Shown here: positions 7,373 through 14,223 of the stretch, in pieces | Position numbering within the stretch: position 1 is the first letter of the stretch | How the letters are laid out: the number at the start of each line of letters is the position of its first letter | From: Chthoniobacterales bacterium | GTDB taxonomy: Bacteria; Verrucomicrobiota; Verrucomicrobiia; Chthoniobacterales; JACTMZ01 | NCBI GenBank assembly: GCA_017853515.1 | Contig: JAFMJK010000015.1 | Coordinates: 1 to 19,633 of the forward strand | DNA: 19,633 bases | Reading direction: 5' to 3' | The notes under the pieces: generated by a model | Seen by the model: only the letters and a program-made list of their open reading frames with translations | Databases searched by the model: none | What the model was told of the DNA's origin: nothing | Position numbers and translations under genes: made by a program

Positions 7373-7870
7373 TCAAACGCCCGCGTCGACCGGCAAACGC
7401 GCGCGGCTTGGCGGCCGCGTGGGGGCGGGGGCGTTTCCCTGCGGCATGTTCCCGCCATCGTCGCCGCCTTCGCGCTCGTGCGGATCGAACAAATGGTCCC
7501 AGGCGATGAAGATCGATTTGGAGTGGCGCGCGAAAAGGATGTTGAAGACAACGACGGGAACGACAACCGCCGCGATGAGGTTCCATACCGGCCACTCGTA
7601 GAACCATTCGAAGACAAGATAGAGAAAGAGGCCGAGCAGCGCGGCCACGCCGTAGTTGATGGCCCAGACGGAGAGCAAAAAATATCCCGGCTCGCGGTCG
7701 TAGGCGTAGCCGCAGCGCGGACAACCGTCGAGCGGGGTGAACCAATCGCTGAGGCTCCGGGTGCGGGAGAGCGGGGGAAAGATCGGCGTGCTCCCGCAGA
7801 CCGGACAACGCAAACGCATGGCCCGTGTGAAATAATCGCGGGCTTTGGGCCAGGTGATTTCCCCGGTCAT
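7373..7870 (-). CDS. DUF983 zinc-ribbon membrane protein
   Basis: This 165-residue protein has two CxxC knuckles, CPVC (C22, C25) and CPRC (C50, C53), flanking a short loop, followed by two transmembrane helices (about 63-88 and 96-116). This is the DUF983 layout, with the family block DGCPRCGYAYDREPGYF intact. The cysteines probably bind one zinc at the membrane face. Function is unknown; relatives are widespread and sometimes sit near cytochrome oxidase genes, which is not the case here. The C-terminal tail (about 130-165) is Gly/Pro/Arg-rich and looks disordered. The ATG at 7870 is used. Confidence 0.85.
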   Translation of the reverse strand: MTGEITWPKARDYFTRAMRLRCPVCGSTPIFPPLSRTRSLSDWFTPLDGCPRCGYAYDREPGYFLLSVWAINYGVAALLGLFLYLVFEWFYEWPVWNLIAAVVVPVVVFNILFARHSKSIFIAWDHLFDPHEREGGDDGGNMPQGNAPAPTRPPSRARLPVDAGV

Positions 7871-7876
7871 ACCGTG

Positions 7877-7905
7877 TCTTTACGCCCGGCGGGCGCCGGG
7901 GTCAA
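7877..7905 (-). promoter_or_regulatory. Candidate promoter of the DUF983 gene with internal GC palindrome
   Basis: On the minus strand TTGACC (7900-7905) is followed 17 bases later by TAAAGA (7877-7882, only 3 of 6). The -10 ends 6 bases before the ATG. The spacer holds the palindrome CCCGGCG-GG-CGCCGGG (7885-7900), which starts 19 bases past the aminotransferase stop. The palindrome could act as a terminator stem (no T-run), an operator, or neither. Confidence 0.3.
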
Positions 7906-7919
7906 AGCCGCGCGCGGTT

Positions 7920-9095
7920 TCAGGCGGCGCGGCGCGAGACGTGCTGCACGAAGCCGGCCATGCGTTCCATGGCGATTTTGATCTGCTCGAGCGAGGTGGC
8001 GTAACTGCAGCGCACGAATCCCTCGCCGTCCTTGCCGAAAGCGGTCCCGGGGACCACGGCCACCTTGTGCTCCTCGAGAAGGCGCAGGGAAAATTCGCGG
8101 CTGGTCAGGCCGGTCGGGCGGATATCCACGAACACGTAGAACGCGCCGCGGGGCAGGGGGCAGGGAAGGCCCATGTCGTTGAGGGCTGACACGATGAAGT
8201 TGCGGCGGAGTTCGTATTTCTCGCGCATGTGCGCCACCGCGGCGTCGCCGTGATCGAGCGCCTCGATGGCGGCATCCTGCGTCATGGTCGGCGCACAGAG
8301 GATGGCGTATTGGTGAATCTTCATCATCGCCTCGATGAGCGGTGCGGGGGCGCAGGCGTAGCCGATGCGGAATCCGGTCATGGCCCAGCCCTTGCTCAAT
8401 CCGTGCAGAAAAACCGTGCGCTCCCGCATCCCGGGGAGGGTGGCAATGGACACATGCTCGGCGCCGTCATAGGTCAGCTCCGCATAGATTTCGTCCGAGA
8501 GCACGATGAGGTCGTGCTTCACGCACAATTCGGCGATCGGCTCGAGCGCCTTGCGCGGCATCGTGGCACCTGTGGGGTTGGTCGGGAAATTGAGGAGGAG
8601 GATTTTCGACTTCGGCGTGATGCGCTTCTCCAGTTCGTCGGCGCGCAGTTGGAAATTGTCCTTCTCGTGCACCGGCACGGACACCGCCTTGCCGTGGGCC
8701 AGGGTGACGCTCGGGTTGTAGCTCACGTAGCACGGCTCGTGGTAGAGCACCTCGTCGCCCGGATTGAGCAGCGCGCGCAGGGCGATGTCGATCGCCTCGG
8801 AGACACCGACCGAGACCAGCACCTCGGACGGCGCGTGGTATTGCACGTGGAACTTGCGCGCCACGTAGTTGGCGATCGCTTCGCGCAGTTTGGGCAGTCC
8901 GAGATTCGAGGTGTAGCCGGTCCGGCCTTTCTCGAGGGAAAAGAGCGCCGCCTCGCGGATATGCCAGGGAGTGACGAAGTCCGGTTCGCCGATGCCGAGC
9001 GAGATGACGTCGTGCATCGACTGCACGATCTCGAAGAAGTCCCGGATACCCGAGCGAGGGATGTCGCGCACGTGCGCGGCAATTTTATCGTTCAT
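7920..9095 (-). CDS. Class I/II PLP-dependent aminotransferase (AlaT/PatA-like)
   Basis: This 391-residue fold-type I aminotransferase has the expected active site: NFPTNPTGA (N173), SDEIYAEL (D201, Y204), the Schiff-base lysine K235 in LSKGWAMTG, and R243 in GFRIGYA. The N-terminus SLGIGEPDFVTPWHI and GRTGYTSNLGLPKLREAI mark the branch of alanine/aspartate and related 2-oxoacid aminotransferases. The substrate is not certain. It is 12 bases downstream of an Lrp/AsnC gene, the arrangement of Bacillus alaR-alaT, which makes alanine or a similar amino acid the leading guess. The ATG at 9095 gives a typical N-terminus; no Shine-Dalgarno site precedes it. Confidence 0.92.
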   Translation of the reverse strand: MNDKIAAHVRDIPRSGIRDFFEIVQSMHDVISLGIGEPDFVTPWHIREAALFSLEKGRTGYTSNLGLPKLREAIANYVARKFHVQYHAPSEVLVSVGVSEAIDIALRALLNPGDEVLYHEPCYVSYNPSVTLAHGKAVSVPVHEKDNFQLRADELEKRITPKSKILLLNFPTNPTGATMPRKALEPIAELCVKHDLIVLSDEIYAELTYDGAEHVSIATLPGMRERTVFLHGLSKGWAMTGFRIGYACAPAPLIEAMMKIHQYAILCAPTMTQDAAIEALDHGDAAVAHMREKYELRRNFIVSALNDMGLPCPLPRGAFYVFVDIRPTGLTSREFSLRLLEEHKVAVVPGTAFGKDGEGFVRCSYATSLEQIKIAMERMAGFVQHVSRRAA

Positions 9096-9107
9096 GGCCG
9101 GCGGAGG

Positions 9108-9587
9108 TTACGGGCTGACCGCGAGGCGGTCTTCCGCCGTCTCGGCGGTGAGAAGGGCGCCATTTTCCTTGTAGGTCTTCAGGCGGAAAAGCGTGGCGGT
9201 GGAAATGACCGACTCGATCGTGCTGAGCTTTTCCGAGACGAAGCTGGCCACTTCGCGCAGGCTGGTGCCCTGCACGACCACGAGCAGGTCGTAGCCGCCG
9301 CTGATCAGGTAGCAGCTGACCACCTGGTCGAATTTGGCGATGCGCTCGGCGATGCGGTCGAACCCGCCGCCGCGCTCCGGGGTGATGCGGACCTCGATAA
9401 AGGCGGTGACGGTGTTTTTGTCGAACCGCTCGCGGTCGACAATGGCCTGGTAACCACGGATGACCCCGTTTTGTTCCAACTCGGCGATGCGGCGACCGAC
9501 CTCGTCGACAGAGAGGTTCAATTGGCGCGCGAGGTCCTCGCGGGACACAGTGGAGTCCTGTTGCAGGAGTCGGAGCAGGGTTTCCAT
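9108..9587 (-). CDS. Lrp/AsnC-family transcriptional regulator
   Basis: This 159-residue protein has an N-terminal helix-turn-helix (LLRLLQQDSTVSREDLARQLNLSVDEVGRRIAELEQNGVIRGY, about 4-46) and a C-terminal RAM ligand-binding domain with VVSCYLISGGYDLLVVVQG. Such proteins bind an amino acid and control nearby metabolic genes. The ATG at 9587 is chosen over an upstream in-frame start at 9647 because the upstream residues do not belong to the family and would cover its likely promoter. It probably controls the aminotransferase 12 bases downstream and its own promoter. The amino acid sensed is not evident. Confidence 0.9.
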   Translation of the reverse strand: METLLRLLQQDSTVSREDLARQLNLSVDEVGRRIAELEQNGVIRGYQAIVDRERFDKNTVTAFIEVRITPERGGGFDRIAERIAKFDQVVSCYLISGGYDLLVVVQGTSLREVASFVSEKLSTIESVISTATLFRLKTYKENGALLTAETAEDRLAVSP

Positions 9588-9601
9588 AAAATCAGCCCCC
9601 G

Positions 9602-9630
9602 AGTATGGGCGCATGCCGCCCGACTGGCAA
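9602..9630 (-). promoter_or_regulatory. Candidate promoter of the lrp-aminotransferase operon
   Basis: On the minus strand TTGCCA (9625-9630, 5 of 6) lies 17 bases before CATACT (9602-9607, 4 of 6), 14 bases from the ATG. It is back-to-back with the tRNA promoter. Its -35 is one arm of an inverted repeat (9625-9646). Confidence 0.45.
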
Positions 9631-9646
9631 GATGCGGGGCTTGCCA
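9625..9646. repeat. Inverted repeat between lrp and tRNA-Thr promoters
   Basis: TGGCAAG (9625-9631) and CTTGCCA (9640-9646) form 7-base arms around an 8-base centre. Each arm contains a TTGCCA -35 candidate pointing outward. The repeat may simply be two mirrored -35 boxes, or a binding site for the adjacent Lrp-type regulator. Confidence 0.45.
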
Positions 9647-9670
9647 AAGCCTTCTTCCAACCGATATTTT
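9641..9670 (+). promoter_or_regulatory. Candidate promoter of tRNA-Thr
   Basis: TTGCCA (9641-9646, 5 of 6) is followed 18 bases later by TATTTT (9665-9670, 4 of 6). The start of transcription would fall near 9677, a few bases before the mature tRNA 5' end at 9684. Confidence 0.5.
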
Positions 9671-9683
9671 CCCATCTTCCAGC

Positions 9684-9759
9684 GCCGAAGTAGCTCAGTT
9701 GGTAGAGCAGCGCATTCGTAATGCGCGGGTCAGGGGTTCGAGTCCCCTCTTCGGCTCCA
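9684..9759 (+). tRNA. tRNA-Thr (anticodon CGT)
   Basis: The 76-base gene folds into a full cloverleaf. The acceptor stem GCCGAAG/CTTCGGC is perfect over 7 pairs. The D stem is GCTC/GAGC with loop AGTTGGTA, and the anticodon stem is GCGCA/TGCGC with loop TTCGTAA (anticodon CGT, 9717-9719). The T stem is AGGGG/CCCCT with loop TTCGAGT. The discriminator is T and the CCA end is encoded. It decodes ACG threonine codons. It is intact, with no integrase or attachment duplication nearby. Its 3' end lies 6 bases from the convergent potB stop. Confidence 0.96.
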
Positions 9760-9765
9760 CTTTTC

Positions 9766-10656
9766 TTACTGGTCCTCGGCGCGGCGGAACTTGGTGCTCA
9801 GCCAAAGGCTGAAAATGAAGATGACGAGAAGGAGCACACCGAGGGCGGCGCCGAAGGGTTGGTTGCGCGCTTTGGTGAATTGGTTCTGGATGACCTCGCC
9901 GATCGTGGGATTGGTGCCGCCGCCCATCAGTGTGGTGATGGCGAACATGGCGATGGCGGGAACGAAGACGAGCAGGATGCCGGCGGCGATGCCGGGTTGG
10001 GTGAGGGGAAGCACGATCTGGCCGAAGACGCGTGCGGGGCGCGCGCCGAGATCGTAGGCCGCCTCGATGAGCGAGTTGTCGAGCTTCTCCACGCTGGTGT
10101 AGATGGGCAGGATCATGAAGGGCAGGAAGTTGTAGACCAGGCCCAGCACCACGGCGAAAGGCGTGTAAAGAAATCCGATCGGTTCGGAGACGATACGCAT
10201 GCTCGTCAGCGCGGCGTTGAGCAGGCCTTCCTGCGAGAGGATGGAAATCCACGCGTAGGTGCGGACGAGAAAACTCGTCCAGAACGGGATCATGACGAGC
10301 ATGATGAGCAGTCCGCGCACCCGTTCGCTCGAGCGCCCGATGAAGTAAGCCACCGGATACCCGAGCAGCAGGCAGATCACCGTGGTGAGGAAGGCATACC
10401 AAACCGAGATCCCGAGGATCTTCAGCCACATCCAGTCGAAGGCCCGGACGTAATTCTCCGTGCTGAAGGTGAAGATGACGCGGCCGAGGCTGTCCCGTTC
10501 GCAGAAGCTGATGACCACCAGCATGAGCGTCGGGACAACGACGAAGAGCAGCAACCACCCGAGCATGGGGGTGAGGAACAACCACGGGCCCCATCCGGCC
10601 CGCCGCTGATGCGACGGACCGGGGGCCAATGTTGCCGCTGCGGCCGTGACCGCCAC
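9766..10656 (-). CDS. potB: Polyamine-type ABC transporter permease (PotB-like)
   Basis: This 296-residue inner-membrane permease has about six transmembrane helices and the EAA loop LIEAAYDLGARPARVFGQIVLPLTQPGI, where the ATPase docks. The order of features (GWLLLFVVVPTLMLVVISF, then WTSFLVRTYAWISIL, LVYNFLPFMILPIYTSVEKLD, MGGGTNPTIGEVIQNQF) is that of PotB/PotH. It would import spermidine or putrescine with PotC and PotD. The GTG start at 10656 is one base past the potD stop, so translation is probably coupled. It is the last gene of the potC-potD-potB run. Polyamine specificity is inferred from family resemblance. Confidence 0.92.
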   Translation of the reverse strand: MAVTAAAATLAPGPSHQRRAGWGPWLFLTPMLGWLLLFVVVPTLMLVVISFCERDSLGRVIFTFSTENYVRAFDWMWLKILGISVWYAFLTTVICLLLGYPVAYFIGRSSERVRGLLIMLVMIPFWTSFLVRTYAWISILSQEGLLNAALTSMRIVSEPIGFLYTPFAVVLGLVYNFLPFMILPIYTSVEKLDNSLIEAAYDLGARPARVFGQIVLPLTQPGIAAGILLVFVPAIAMFAITTLMGGGTNPTIGEVIQNQFTKARNQPFGAALGVLLLVIFIFSLWLSTKFRRAEDQ

Positions 10657-10657
10657 T

Positions 10658-11692
10658 TTACTGGACCTTGAGCGAGGTGATCAGTTCGTCCACTTTGGAG
10701 CCCTGCGCGCCGACATCTTTGAAGAGCAATGCCTTGGTGATATCGAGCCCGGGCGGATAGCTCGCGGGATTGTTGCGCTCCGCGTCGGAGAGCAGTTTGC
10801 GCGCCTCGGCGTTCGGGCTGTAGTAGGGGAATTCATCCAGGATCATTTTGCCGATGTCGGGACGGAGGATGAAGTTGATGAATTCCTCGGCCATCTCCTT
10901 GTTCTTGGCGGTCTTGGGGATGGCGAGGCTGTCGATGAACATGTGGAAGCCCTCGGCCGGCAGGACCCACTGGAACTTCGGATTCTGATTGAAAAGAATG
11001 GCTCCTTCGCCGCTCCAGATCACGCCGATGTCGACATCGCCGTTGCTCAGCGAGGTTTTCGGACTGTCGGAGTCGAAGACTTTGATCTTCGACATCCAGT
11101 CCTGCAGGAGCGGTTTGATTTTTTCCAGGTTTTCGTCGGTCACGTCGTTGATCGGCAGGCCGGAGGCGGTCATGGCCCAGCTGACGAGTTCGCGCGAGTC
11201 GTCGAGCGTGACGATGCGGCCCGCGTTGTTCGCGGTGAAGACGTCGCTGTAACCGACGACCGGACCCGGAATGGTTTCGGCGTTGTAGGTGATGCCGACG
11301 AAACCGGACAGCCAAGGCACGGAGTATTTGTTGCCCGGATCGAAGGGCATCTCGCGGAACTCCGGGGCGAGGTTCTTGAGGTTCGGGATCTTCGCGTGGT
11401 CGAGGGGTTGCAGGTAGTTGTCTTTGATCAGAGCCTCCACGGTGTATTCGCTGGGCTGGATGAGGTCGTAATTGCCGCCTCCCGCGAAGAGTTTTTGCGT
11501 CATCTCTTCGTTGGACGAGTAAGTCTCCATGGCGACCTTGATGCCGGTCTCCTCGGTGAACTTGTCGAGAACCGCCTGCGGGACGTATTCCGTCCAAACA
11601 AACAGGTTGAGTGTGTCGTCTTTTTTCCCGCAACCGGCCAGAAGCATGGCTCCGGCGATGGCCGCGGACAGCAGTGTGGTGTGTTTTTTCAT
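10658..11692 (-). CDS. potD: Polyamine-type ABC transporter substrate-binding lipoprotein (PotD-like)
   Basis: This 344-residue protein begins with a lipoprotein signal (KKHTTLLSAAIAGAMLLAGC, Cys21). Mature motifs follow the PotD/PotF pattern: LNLFVWTEYVP, YDLIQPSEYTV, WLSGFVGITYN, IDSLAIPKTAKNKEMAEEFINFILRPD. Compared with the E. coli PotD pocket as I recall it, W33, T34, E35, Y36, S81, Y83, D165, E168, W226, D254 and Y290 line up, but the Trp255 position is Phe252. It should bind spermidine or putrescine outside the inner membrane. The ATG at 11692 is the true start; a longer in-frame reading continues to 12262 but overlaps potC. It overlaps the potC stop by 4 bases (ATGA). Confidence 0.93.
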   Translation of the reverse strand: MKKHTTLLSAAIAGAMLLAGCGKKDDTLNLFVWTEYVPQAVLDKFTEETGIKVAMETYSSNEEMTQKLFAGGGNYDLIQPSEYTVEALIKDNYLQPLDHAKIPNLKNLAPEFREMPFDPGNKYSVPWLSGFVGITYNAETIPGPVVGYSDVFTANNAGRIVTLDDSRELVSWAMTASGLPINDVTDENLEKIKPLLQDWMSKIKVFDSDSPKTSLSNGDVDIGVIWSGEGAILFNQNPKFQWVLPAEGFHMFIDSLAIPKTAKNKEMAEEFINFILRPDIGKMILDEFPYYSPNAEARKLLSDAERNNPASYPPGLDITKALLFKDVGAQGSKVDELITSLKVQ

Positions 11693-12528
11693 GTGGATTT
11701 GTTTCGACTGAAAACCTGGCTCGCGATGACGAGGAGTGCGGTGGCGCCGATGAAGAGCGTGCTCAGGGCGTTGAGTTGCGGGTTCAGGCCGACGCGCACC
11801 ATGCCGTAGACCTTGAGCGGCAACGTCTGGGAGTCGGCGCCGCTGGTGAAGACAGTCACGATGTATTCGTCGAACGACAGCGTGAAGGCCATGAGCGCCC
11901 CGGCGATGATCGCGGGCATCAAATAAGGCACGATGACGAGCCAGAAAGCCTTGAGGGGCGTGGCGCCGAGATCCAGGGCCGCTTCCTCCAGCGCGGGGTC
12001 GATTCCCTGCAGGCGCGCCTGCACCCCGACCAGCACGAAGGGAAAGCAGAATGTGGTGTGCGCGATGATCAGCGTGGTGTAGCCGAGCGGCAGGCCCAAG
12101 TTGACGAAAAGGACGAGCAGGCTCACGCCCATGAGAACTTCGGGCATGACCATGGGGATGAAAATGAGCAAGCCGAGTGTCTGCTGGGCGGGGAAACGGT
12201 AGCGGTAGAGCAACCACGCCGCCGAGGTGCCGATGACGACGGACAGCACGGTCGTGACGCAAGCCACGATGAGGCTGTTTTGGAAGGCGCGGATGAGGAC
12301 CTCATTCTGCAGCAGCAGGCCATACCACTTGGTGGTGAAGCCGACCCACTGCAGGTTGAGTTTGGAGTCGTTGAACGAGTAAAAGACGAGCAGGAGAATC
12401 GGAATGTAGAGGAAGGCGAAAACGCCCGCCGTCCAAGTGCCGAAGAAAACGCGCTGGATGGCTGGGCCCCGGGGGAGCCACCACCGCCGTGCGGGTAGCA
12501 CCGGCGCGAATTCGTTGCTCGAAGTCAC
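11689..12528 (-). CDS. potC: Polyamine-type ABC transporter permease (PotC-like)
   Basis: This 279-residue permease has about six helices and an EAA motif, LEEAALDLGATPLKAFWLVIVPYLMPAI. Further PotC/PotI marks are LYIPILLLVFYSFNDSK, FIPMVMPEVLMGVSLLVLF and LSFDEYIVTVFTSG. It pairs with PotB to form the membrane channel. It opens the run, with potD and potB following by overlap and by a 1-base gap. The GTG at 12528 has no Shine-Dalgarno site. A 58-base gap with a small hairpin separates it from folD upstream. No ATPase gene of the PotA type is in the window. Confidence 0.92.
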   Translation of the reverse strand: MTSSNEFAPVLPARRWWLPRGPAIQRVFFGTWTAGVFAFLYIPILLLVFYSFNDSKLNLQWVGFTTKWYGLLLQNEVLIRAFQNSLIVACVTTVLSVVIGTSAAWLLYRYRFPAQQTLGLLIFIPMVMPEVLMGVSLLVLFVNLGLPLGYTTLIIAHTTFCFPFVLVGVQARLQGIDPALEEAALDLGATPLKAFWLVIVPYLMPAIIAGALMAFTLSFDEYIVTVFTSGADSQTLPLKVYGMVRVGLNPQLNALSTLFIGATALLVIASQVFSRNKST

Positions 12529-12541
12529 ACGTTTTCAATGG

Positions 12542-12555
12542 GTCCGTCGGCGGAC
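12542..12555. repeat. Small hairpin between folD and potC
   Basis: GTCCG (12542-12546) and CGGAC (12551-12555) pair around TCGG in the 58-base folD-potC gap. There is no T-run. It may reduce read-through from folD, but it is short and could be chance. Confidence 0.25.
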
Positions 12556-12586
12556 GCTGGCGAGCACAAAATTGCGGGGCGAAGAC

Positions 12587-13468
12587 CTACGCCGCGCCGG
12601 TCTGTCGCCCGCAGGCGCGGACCGTGTTGGCCATGAGCATGGCGATGGTCATCGGTCCGACCCCGCCCGGCACGGGGGTGATGGCGCGGCACTTCGGCGC
12701 GACGGCGTCGAAGTCGACATCGCCGACCAGTCGGTAGCCGCGCGGCGACGCAGGGTCTTCGACCCGGTTGATGCCGACATCGATGACCACCGCGCCTTCG
12801 CGAATGTGCCCGGCACCGAGAAAGTGCGGACGCCCGATCGCGGCGATGACGATGTCGGCCTCACGCGTCACCGCGGCGAGATCCCTGGTGCGGGAATGCG
12901 CCACGGTGACCGTGGCATCGGCGCCTTTGGCCATGAGCAGCAGGGCCATCGGTTTGCCCACGATAAGGCTGCGGCCGACGACCACGGCGCGCGCGCCGGC
13001 CGTTGCGATGTCGTGCGCGCGGAGAAGTTCCATACACCCGAGCGGCGTGCAGGGAACGAGAGCCGCCGGGTCTTCCATGGCGAGTGCGGCCACGTTGAGC
13101 GGATGAAAGCCGTCCACGTCCTTGCGCGGGTCGATCGCTTTGACGATCGCGGACTCGTCGATCTGCGGCGGCGGCGGGGATTGGACGAGAATGCCGTGGA
13201 TGGCAGGATCGGCGTTGAGTTCGGCCACGACGTCGAGCAAGCGGTCCTGCGCGGTGTCGGCCGGCAGTTCGATCTTGCGAGAGTGCATCCCCAGCTCGCG
13301 GCAGGTTCTGTCCTTCGATCGAACGTAAGCCTGCGAAGCGGGATTCTCGCCGACCAGGACGACGGCAAGGCCCGGAGTGATGCCCCGCGCGCGCAGGCCG
13401 GCGATGCGTTGCGCGGTCTCCGCGAGGCAGCGCGCAGCGGTTTCTTTTCCGTCGATGATCAGCGGCAT
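12587..13468 (-). CDS. folD: Bifunctional methylene-THF dehydrogenase/cyclohydrolase (FolD)
   Basis: This 293-residue protein interconverts 5,10-methylene-THF and 10-formyl-THF in the cytoplasm. Active-site Y48 and K52 are in AYVRSKDRTCRELG; Q96 is in HGILVQSPPPP, and the folate block is PRKDVDGFHPLN (114-125). The NADP-binding Rossmann segment is AVVVGRSLIVGKPMALLL, and the family end TPVPGGVGPMTIAMLMANT is present. The QSPPP segment differs slightly from the common QLPLP. The ATG at 13468 is 9 bases past the stop of the DUF374 gene, suggesting one transcript. Its product feeds PurH, encoded at the right end of the window. Confidence 0.96.
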   Translation of the reverse strand: MPLIIDGKETAARCLAETAQRIAGLRARGITPGLAVVLVGENPASQAYVRSKDRTCRELGMHSRKIELPADTAQDRLLDVVAELNADPAIHGILVQSPPPPQIDESAIVKAIDPRKDVDGFHPLNVAALAMEDPAALVPCTPLGCMELLRAHDIATAGARAVVVGRSLIVGKPMALLLMAKGADATVTVAHSRTRDLAAVTREADIVIAAIGRPHFLGAGHIREGAVVIDVGINRVEDPASPRGYRLVGDVDFDAVAPKCRAITPVPGGVGPMTIAMLMANTVRACGRQTGAA

Positions 13469-13477
13469 GTCATGAGT

Positions 13478-14161
13478 TTAATCCGCGCCCGCGCGCAACA
13501 AAGTCTCGATTTTGCGGCGCTCCGCCTCGAATTCGGCTTCGCCGAGTTCGGCGGGAACGGTCACAGCCGGCGCCAGCGTGACATCGATGCGGCTGAACGG
13601 CTTCGGGATGCAGAAGCCGTCCCACGTATTCAGGCGCCAGTGTCTTCCGAACCGCGCGTGGATGGGAATGATCGGGATGCGCGCCCGCTGCGCGAGGTAA
13701 ATCATGCCGGGGCCGAGTTCGTAGCGCGGCCCGCGCGGACCGTCGGGCGTGATGGCGATGTCGTGGCCCTGCTCCACTTTTTCGATCAGCTCGCGCATGG
13801 CGGTGGCCCCCCTCCTGGAACTCGATCCGCGCACCGATCCCATACCGAGCCGCCCGGCCAGCGCCCCGAGCCACATGCCGTCCTTGCTCGCGCTGGTCAG
13901 AACGAGCACGCCCTTGCGGTCGCGGGGGTAAACCCGCAAAAAGGCGGCGGTGATGGCCAGGATGCGGTTGTGCCAGAAAGCGTAGATGACCGGCTGGCCC
14001 GGCGGCGGAACCAAGTGGCGCGCCTGGTCGTCGAGGCGCACGCGCAAAGTGCCAAAAAGCACGCGCAGCAAAGACGCGCCGGCCCAAGCGGCGGCTTGCT
14101 GGGTTGCATCGGGTCTGACCGGCGCGTGTTTCACCCCATGAGGGTGGCAAACCGGGTGCAT
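13478..14161 (-). CDS. DUF374 lysophospholipid-acyltransferase-like protein
   Basis: This 227-residue protein belongs to the DUF374 branch of the LPLAT acyltransferases. Motifs seen are VIYAFWHNRIL (59-69, in place of the usual HxxxxD region), TSASKDG (89-95), VRGSSSRRGATAMREL (110-125), ITPDGPRGPRYELGPGMIYLA (137-157) and PIIPIHARF. It probably transfers an acyl chain in phospholipid or lipid A-like synthesis at the inner membrane. The exact acceptor is unknown. The ATG at 14161 is used; a GTG ten codons in (14134) is also possible. It is 9 bases upstream of folD and divergent from the DUF4159 gene. Confidence 0.85.
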   Translation of the reverse strand: MHPVCHPHGVKHAPVRPDATQQAAAWAGASLLRVLFGTLRVRLDDQARHLVPPPGQPVIYAFWHNRILAITAAFLRVYPRDRKGVLVLTSASKDGMWLGALAGRLGMGSVRGSSSRRGATAMRELIEKVEQGHDIAITPDGPRGPRYELGPGMIYLAQRARIPIIPIHARFGRHWRLNTWDGFCIPKPFSRIDVTLAPAVTVPAELGEAEFEAERRKIETLLRAGAD

Positions 14162-14184
14162 CGCGCCAAGCGCCCAGTCCGGCG

Positions 14185-14212
14185 TTGATTTTGGCCGCCA
14201 TCCGAAGATATT
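14185..14212 (+). promoter_or_regulatory. Candidate promoter of the DUF4159 gene
   Basis: TTGATT (14185-14190, 4 of 6) and GATATT (14207-14212, 4 of 6) are 16 bases apart, and the second ends 11 bases before the ATG at 14224. This is weak on its own, but it has the same start-proximal geometry as the icd, vapB and upp candidates. Confidence 0.3.
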
Positions 14213-14223
14213 TCTACCTGCCC

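Noticed and set aside
9684..9759. tRNA-Thr as an integration site for a mobile element
   Set aside because: The tRNA is intact and no integrase, duplicated 3' end or foreign-looking cargo is found on either side.
8229..9812. 527-codon plus-strand frame spanning the aminotransferase, lrp and the tRNA gene
   Set aside because: It reads through an intact tRNA and opposite two genes with strong motifs; the translation is His/Arg/Asp-rich shadow sequence.
10658..12262. potD reading extended upstream to 534 residues
   Set aside because: The extra 190 residues overlap potC in another frame and are low-complexity; the lipoprotein signal starts at the ATG at 11692.
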